From Oleispira sp051275515 (GTDB lineage Bacteria > Pseudomonadota > Gammaproteobacteria > Pseudomonadales > Oceanobacteraceae): a DNA stretch of 34,233 nucleotides. The stretch covers positions 1-34,233 of the forward strand of contig JBNMOT010000015.1 of the NCBI GenBank assembly GCA_051275515.1. Direction: 5' to 3'. Every line of letters starts with the position of its first letter. The first letter of the stretch is position 1. Below the pieces are notes generated by a model, which was not told the DNA's origin, searched no databases, and saw nothing but the letters and a program-made list of their open reading frames with translations. A program made the translations under genes and the position numbers. Positions 31,890-34,233 of the stretch are shown here, one piece after another.

Positions 31890-32003
31890 AGCTAACGCCG
31901 CAATAAGCGGTGGAATTTAAGTACCTTTTTTGCCGTAAAATGTAGCGAAGCGAAATGGCAAAAGAGCTACTTAAAGGCCATCCGTTTGATTGCTTTGTTA
32001 GGC
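31890..32003 (-). repeat. attC site (114 bp)
   Basis: GCTAACGCCGC at the left and GCTTTGTTAGGC ending at 32003 are paired cores. The long inner arms (GGAATTTAAGTACC... and ...GCTACTTAAAGGCCATCC) are complementary with bulges, and the loop contains TGTAGCGAAGCG. It overlaps the stop of the gene at 31998-32474. Confidence 0.85.
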
Positions 32004-32474
32004 TTTTCTTCCTTTAGCATATATTTTATGAAATATGGTTGCACCAATAATTCCATGAATGCCATAGGTTACTAATTCTTCGATGAGTGTAACCCAGCCC
32101 CATATGGTTCTACTTCCACCAACAAAGGTAGACCTATAAGTGCCGTAGTAGTTTTCTCCAGCAGAATAACCTTCGTAATTAGTAATGCCAAAATTTAAAG
32201 CACATAAAATTAAAGCTGGAATAACGAAACCTACCACTGCAACATTTATAGTTGTATTTAACTTAAAGTGTTTAAGCACAAAGTAAATTGGAAGACCGAT
32301 AAATAAGATTAAAATTGTGGAAACCAATAATACAGATGCTAGATAAAGCCAAATTCCGCTTGGAGTGCCGATAAATCCGTGCCCCAAGACTAAACCTTCG
32401 ACTGAGGTAAAAAAATACCCCAAAGGTAGCTGAATTAAGGTTGCCAATAATATTGCACAAATGGTTGTTTTCAT
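31998..32474 (-). CDS. Unknown four-helix membrane protein of a cassette
   Basis: This 158-residue protein has about four hydrophobic segments: ICAILLATLIQLPLGYFF, WLYLASVLLVSTILILFIGL, VAVVGFVIPALILCALNFGI and a final ELVTYGIHGIIGATIF. A soluble loop lies between the last two. Not recognised. The ATG at 32474 follows GTTAGGC, the attC core, which may serve as the ribosome site. An in-frame GTG at 32495 lies inside the attC stem and is less likely. The stop TAA is part of the next attC core. Confidence 0.6.
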   Translation of the reverse strand: MKTTICAILLATLIQLPLGYFFTSVEGLVLGHGFIGTPSGIWLYLASVLLVSTILILFIGLPIYFVLKHFKLNTTINVAVVGFVIPALILCALNFGITNYEGYSAGENYYGTYRSTFVGGSRTIWGWVTLIEELVTYGIHGIIGATIFHKIYAKGRKA

Positions 32475-32477
32475 GAT

Positions 32478-32546
32478 GCCTAACGCCGCAAACACGGGCG
32501 CACGAAGTGCGTCCGAGCGAAGCGGCAGTGATTTGCTTTGTTATGC
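32478..32546 (-). repeat. attC site (69 bp)
   Basis: GCCTAAC (32478-32484) and GTTATGC (32540-32546) are the cores. The inner stem GGGCGCAC / GTGCGTCC closes around a 3-4 base loop, and outer arms CGCAAA / TTTGCT pair too. The stop of the gene at 32541-32849 lies in its right core. Confidence 0.85.
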
Positions 32547-32849
32547 ATTTTTTAGTGCCACCCAAATAGCAAAAGATATAGCACCTATGAGTATTACAAT
32601 GAGAGCAGGCTTTGAGCTTTTAGGAGGCCCTGTATACTTACTTTGCCGTGTTAAAGCATCCGACTGGGCAATCAGATCACCTAGTTCCTTTTTATATGCG
32701 TCAATATCGTGACCTATAAAACCTTCTTCTAATGGCCTACCCGACACTTCAGATATCTTGTAGCTGATTGTTAGCCATTCTTCTCGTATCTCTATTGGAA
32801 GCATATTTGCTGTATCAATACGACTTTTTTCTAGTTCAGCCTCGTTCAT
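32541..32849 (-). CDS. Unknown tail-anchored cassette protein
   Basis: This 102-residue protein has a soluble N-terminal part of about 75 residues, rich in Glu, Asp and Ser and probably helical. A single C-terminal membrane segment (ALIVILIGAISFAIWVAL, about 82-99) follows, giving a tail-anchored topology. Not recognised. The ATG at 32849 is preceded by GGAAA. The TAA stop is supplied by the attC core. Tail-anchored small proteins of this type are common in cassette arrays but rarely studied. Confidence 0.6.
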   Translation of the reverse strand: MNEAELEKSRIDTANMLPIEIREEWLTISYKISEVSGRPLEEGFIGHDIDAYKKELGDLIAQSDALTRQSKYTGPPKSSKPALIVILIGAISFAIWVALKNA

Positions 32850-32870
32850 GTTTGATTTCCATATTTGTAT

Positions 32871-32950
32871 GCATAACGCCTAAATAATGGGCCGGAGTGC
32901 AGCGACGGTCCAGCCAGCTTTGCTGGCGATCATTAATTTTCTTGTTAGCA
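32871..32950 (-). repeat. attC site (80 bp)
   Basis: GCATAAC (32871-32877) and GTTAGCA (32944-32950) are the cores. GGGCCGG...CCAGCC and a short CCAGC-TTT-GCTGG hairpin form the inner structure. The stop of the following gene lies in the right core. Confidence 0.8.
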
Positions 32951-33328
32951 CTTGAGGTTACCTATTTCTATCACGGTAACTTTAGCAAGCCGAAAGCTCC
33001 CACGAACCCAATAGCCTTTAGTACCAACAGTTATTCTTTCTGCATGGTAGGGACGAAATTTTTCATTTACCACCCACATATTCGCCTTACCCTTAGGCGC
33101 CATTATGCCGGGAGTTAAATCAGTAACTATATTTCCAGAGTTATCTAAAATCTCTGGCCAAATCATATAAACATCAGAACTTCCAGAATCTTCTTCATAA
33201 AGAAAATCTACGCGCATCCCTTGACCCGGCTTAGACTCTTTCAATTCCTCGCAAGGGTCGAGTTCGTACTCAACAACAAAGTCGGGATCTCTATTCAGGC
33301 GATCTTGATACGGTGTATGAATATTCAT
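32945..33328 (-). CDS. Unknown soluble beta-rich cassette protein
   Basis: This 127-residue protein has no signal or membrane segment. The C-terminal half is beta-rich, with IMAPKGKANMWVV and then ITVGTKGYWVRGSFRLAKVTV. It vaguely recalls the third domain of EF-Tu-like proteins, but this is too weak to name. Not recognised. The ATG at 33328 has no good ribosome site. The TAA stop lies in the attC core. A role as a small immunity protein is one possibility among many. Confidence 0.55.
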   Translation of the reverse strand: MNIHTPYQDRLNRDPDFVVEYELDPCEELKESKPGQGMRVDFLYEEDSGSSDVYMIWPEILDNSGNIVTDLTPGIMAPKGKANMWVVNEKFRPYHAERITVGTKGYWVRGSFRLAKVTVIEIGNLKC

Positions 33329-33338
33329 AATTTAAGAG

Positions 33339-33437
33339 TGCTAACGCTTTTGTTGTGGGGCGGTGAAACGTAGCGAGGAACGAGTGAAGTGTAACCGTCC
33401 CAGCACCGAAGGTGCGAACACCAACTGATTGTTATAC
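33339..33437 (-). repeat. attC site (99 bp)
   Basis: TGCTAAC (33339-33345) and GTTATAC (33431-33437) are the cores. Outer arms TTGTTG(T)GG / CCAACTGA and inner GGGGCGGT / ACCGTCCC pair, with a side hairpin GCACCGAAGGTGC. The right core contains the stop of the next gene. Confidence 0.8.
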
Positions 33438-33842
33438 GCTCTTTCTAGCAAGTTCATCATTCCATTTGCTAAGTCGTTTCTTTGCATAATCTTCTATATC
33501 TGAATCGCCGCAATCAGCAAGTTTCTGCAAAGCAGCTTGTGACTGGTTAGTACCAATATCCGCCAACGCCCAAGTACACTTTCTAGATAGCCCCAAAGAA
33601 TTGTCATATTCTAAATAAGATAACTTCTTAGTAGCCACACTTAAAAGAACAGGAACAGCACTTTCTGGTTTTAACAGTTGTATGTATCTAGCAATATTTT
33701 CGTGGCTTGTATGCCAGTCTTCCCCAAGTAGATTAATCAGTAGCTTAATATAATGTGGATCATTCACAGGTTTATCATAAAGAGCTACTTCTACGGCTTC
33801 ACTATTTTTATCCTTAAAAGCTAACTCTAATTTCATAATCAT
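33432..33842 (-). CDS. Small HEAT-repeat-like cassette protein
   Basis: This 136-residue soluble protein is almost entirely helical. Repeated helix pairs such as ESAVPVLLSVATKK and CTWALADIGTNQSQAALQKLADCGDSDIEDYAKKRLSKW have the spacing of HEAT or PBS-lyase-type repeats. They suggest a small protein-binding scaffold; similar proteins occur as immunity factors, but nothing here shows a toxin partner. The start is an ATG at 33842 or 33836, both following GAGA. The stop TAA is in the attC core. Confidence 0.55.
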   Translation of the reverse strand: MIMKLELAFKDKNSEAVEVALYDKPVNDPHYIKLLINLLGEDWHTSHENIARYIQLLKPESAVPVLLSVATKKLSYLEYDNSLGLSRKCTWALADIGTNQSQAALQKLADCGDSDIEDYAKKRLSKWNDELARKSV

Positions 33843-33851
33843 TCTCAAAGC

Positions 33852-33927
33852 GTATAACGTTTGGTTAAGGGGCGGGCTTTAGCCCGTCCCAGTGAGCGAA
33901 GTGAACGGCTTGAACCAGTTGTTAGGC
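33852..33927 (-). repeat. attC site (76 bp)
   Basis: GTATAAC (33852-33858) and GTTAGGC (33921-33927) are the cores. Inner arms GGGGCGGGCTT / AGCCCGTCCC form a near-perfect hairpin. The loop side carries GTGAGCGAAGTGAAC, a phrase related to one in the attC at 27619-27721. Confidence 0.85.
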
Positions 33928-34233
33928 TTTAATAGGATGGCTTTGAATTTTCCCTTTCTCTCCATAACTAGATTCCCATTCCACTTCAACCCCGAGTCTT
34001 TTGGATAGTTCGCCAGAGAACTCTTTGACGTCATTTGATATTCGATTTCTTGTTTCTTTGTTTTCTGGTAGTTCGTATTTAAGACTGTCCCATTTTATTT
34101 CTACAATTAAACATTTCTCATCTTTTGAAATGGCAGTTCCCGGCCTCAATTTATTTGTGTATATGCCAAATTCTGAAGGTAGTTTCTCGATTACATGGAG
34201 CAGTGCTTTGAATTCAACGACTGATCCATCCAG
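33922..34233 (-). CDS. Unknown cassette gene, 5' end outside the window
   Basis: The frame is open from the stop TAA in the attC core through the right edge, so at least 103 residues are encoded and the start is missing. The visible part includes FKALLHVIEKLPSEFGIYTN, CLIVEIKWDSLKYELPENK and SGELSKRLGVEVEWESSYG. It is soluble, with mixed helix and strand. I do not recognise it. A TTG at 34149 is a possible start but has no support, and the upstream codons read as ordinary protein. Confidence 0.55.
   Translation of the reverse strand: MDGSVVEFKALLHVIEKLPSEFGIYTNKLRPGTAISKDEKCLIVEIKWDSLKYELPENKETRNRISNDVKEFSGELSKRLGVEVEWESSYGEKGKIQSHPIKA

Noticed and set aside
25957..34233. CRISPR-like array or prophage
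   Set aside because: The repeats are imperfect palindromes of variable length and spacing with genes between them, and no phage structural genes or cas genes are present.

Overview
The window comes from a chromosome of a Gram-negative gammaproteobacterium, probably marine (Oceanospirillales- or Alteromonadales-like). This is inferred from a foldase-dependent lipase with its chaperone, TonB and PQQ systems, RhlE-type helicase, moderate GC and a long attC-type cassette array. No rRNA, tRNA, CRISPR or integron integrase gene was seen.

Region 1 (1-9250) is ordinary chromosome. It holds the tail of a short-chain dehydrogenase, a dienoyl-CoA isomerase-type crotonase, a secreted lipase with its membrane-anchored foldase, an AraC regulator, an alpha/beta hydrolase coupled to a hemolysin-III-like membrane protein, a nitroreductase, an agmatinase and a DEAD-box helicase.

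Region 2 (about 9250-10780) is a small island of two genes, a GFA-domain protein and a YoaK/DUF1275 membrane protein. Each is preceded by an attC-like hairpin, so they look like integron cassettes stranded away from the main array.

Region 3 (10877-19092) has a membrane-anchored metallo-beta-lactamase-fold hydrolase. Divergent from it is a three-gene periplasmic set: a haem c/Vgb beta-propeller protein, a PQQ-dependent dehydrogenase and a TonB-dependent receptor, the last behind an octanucleotide tandem repeat. A membrane-anchored protein resembling DAPG hydrolase (PhlG) is convergent with the receptor.

Region 4 (19239-25919) is a minus-strand catabolic cluster: c-type cytochrome, Tat-exported aldonolactone-oxidase-like flavoprotein, DSD1-like PLP enzyme, DUF819 membrane protein and ACC deaminase/D-cysteine desulfhydrase-like PLP enzyme. 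It is divergent from an OruR-type AraC regulator. The combination suggests oxidation plus PLP chemistry on an unknown hydroxy- or D-amino acid-like substrate.

Region 5 (about 25950 to the end) is an integron gene-cassette array read on the minus strand and visibly more AT-rich. At least nine attC sites were found by eye. The cassettes carry YefM-YoeB (inverted), a PvuRts1I/AbaSI-type modification-dependent endonuclease, a RES-domain toxin, and several unknown small or membrane proteins. An IS1182-like transposase remnant interrupts the array. Because minus-strand cassettes point away from attI, the integrase, if present, should lie beyond the right edge. Defence and toxin cassettes make this the most interesting part of the window.
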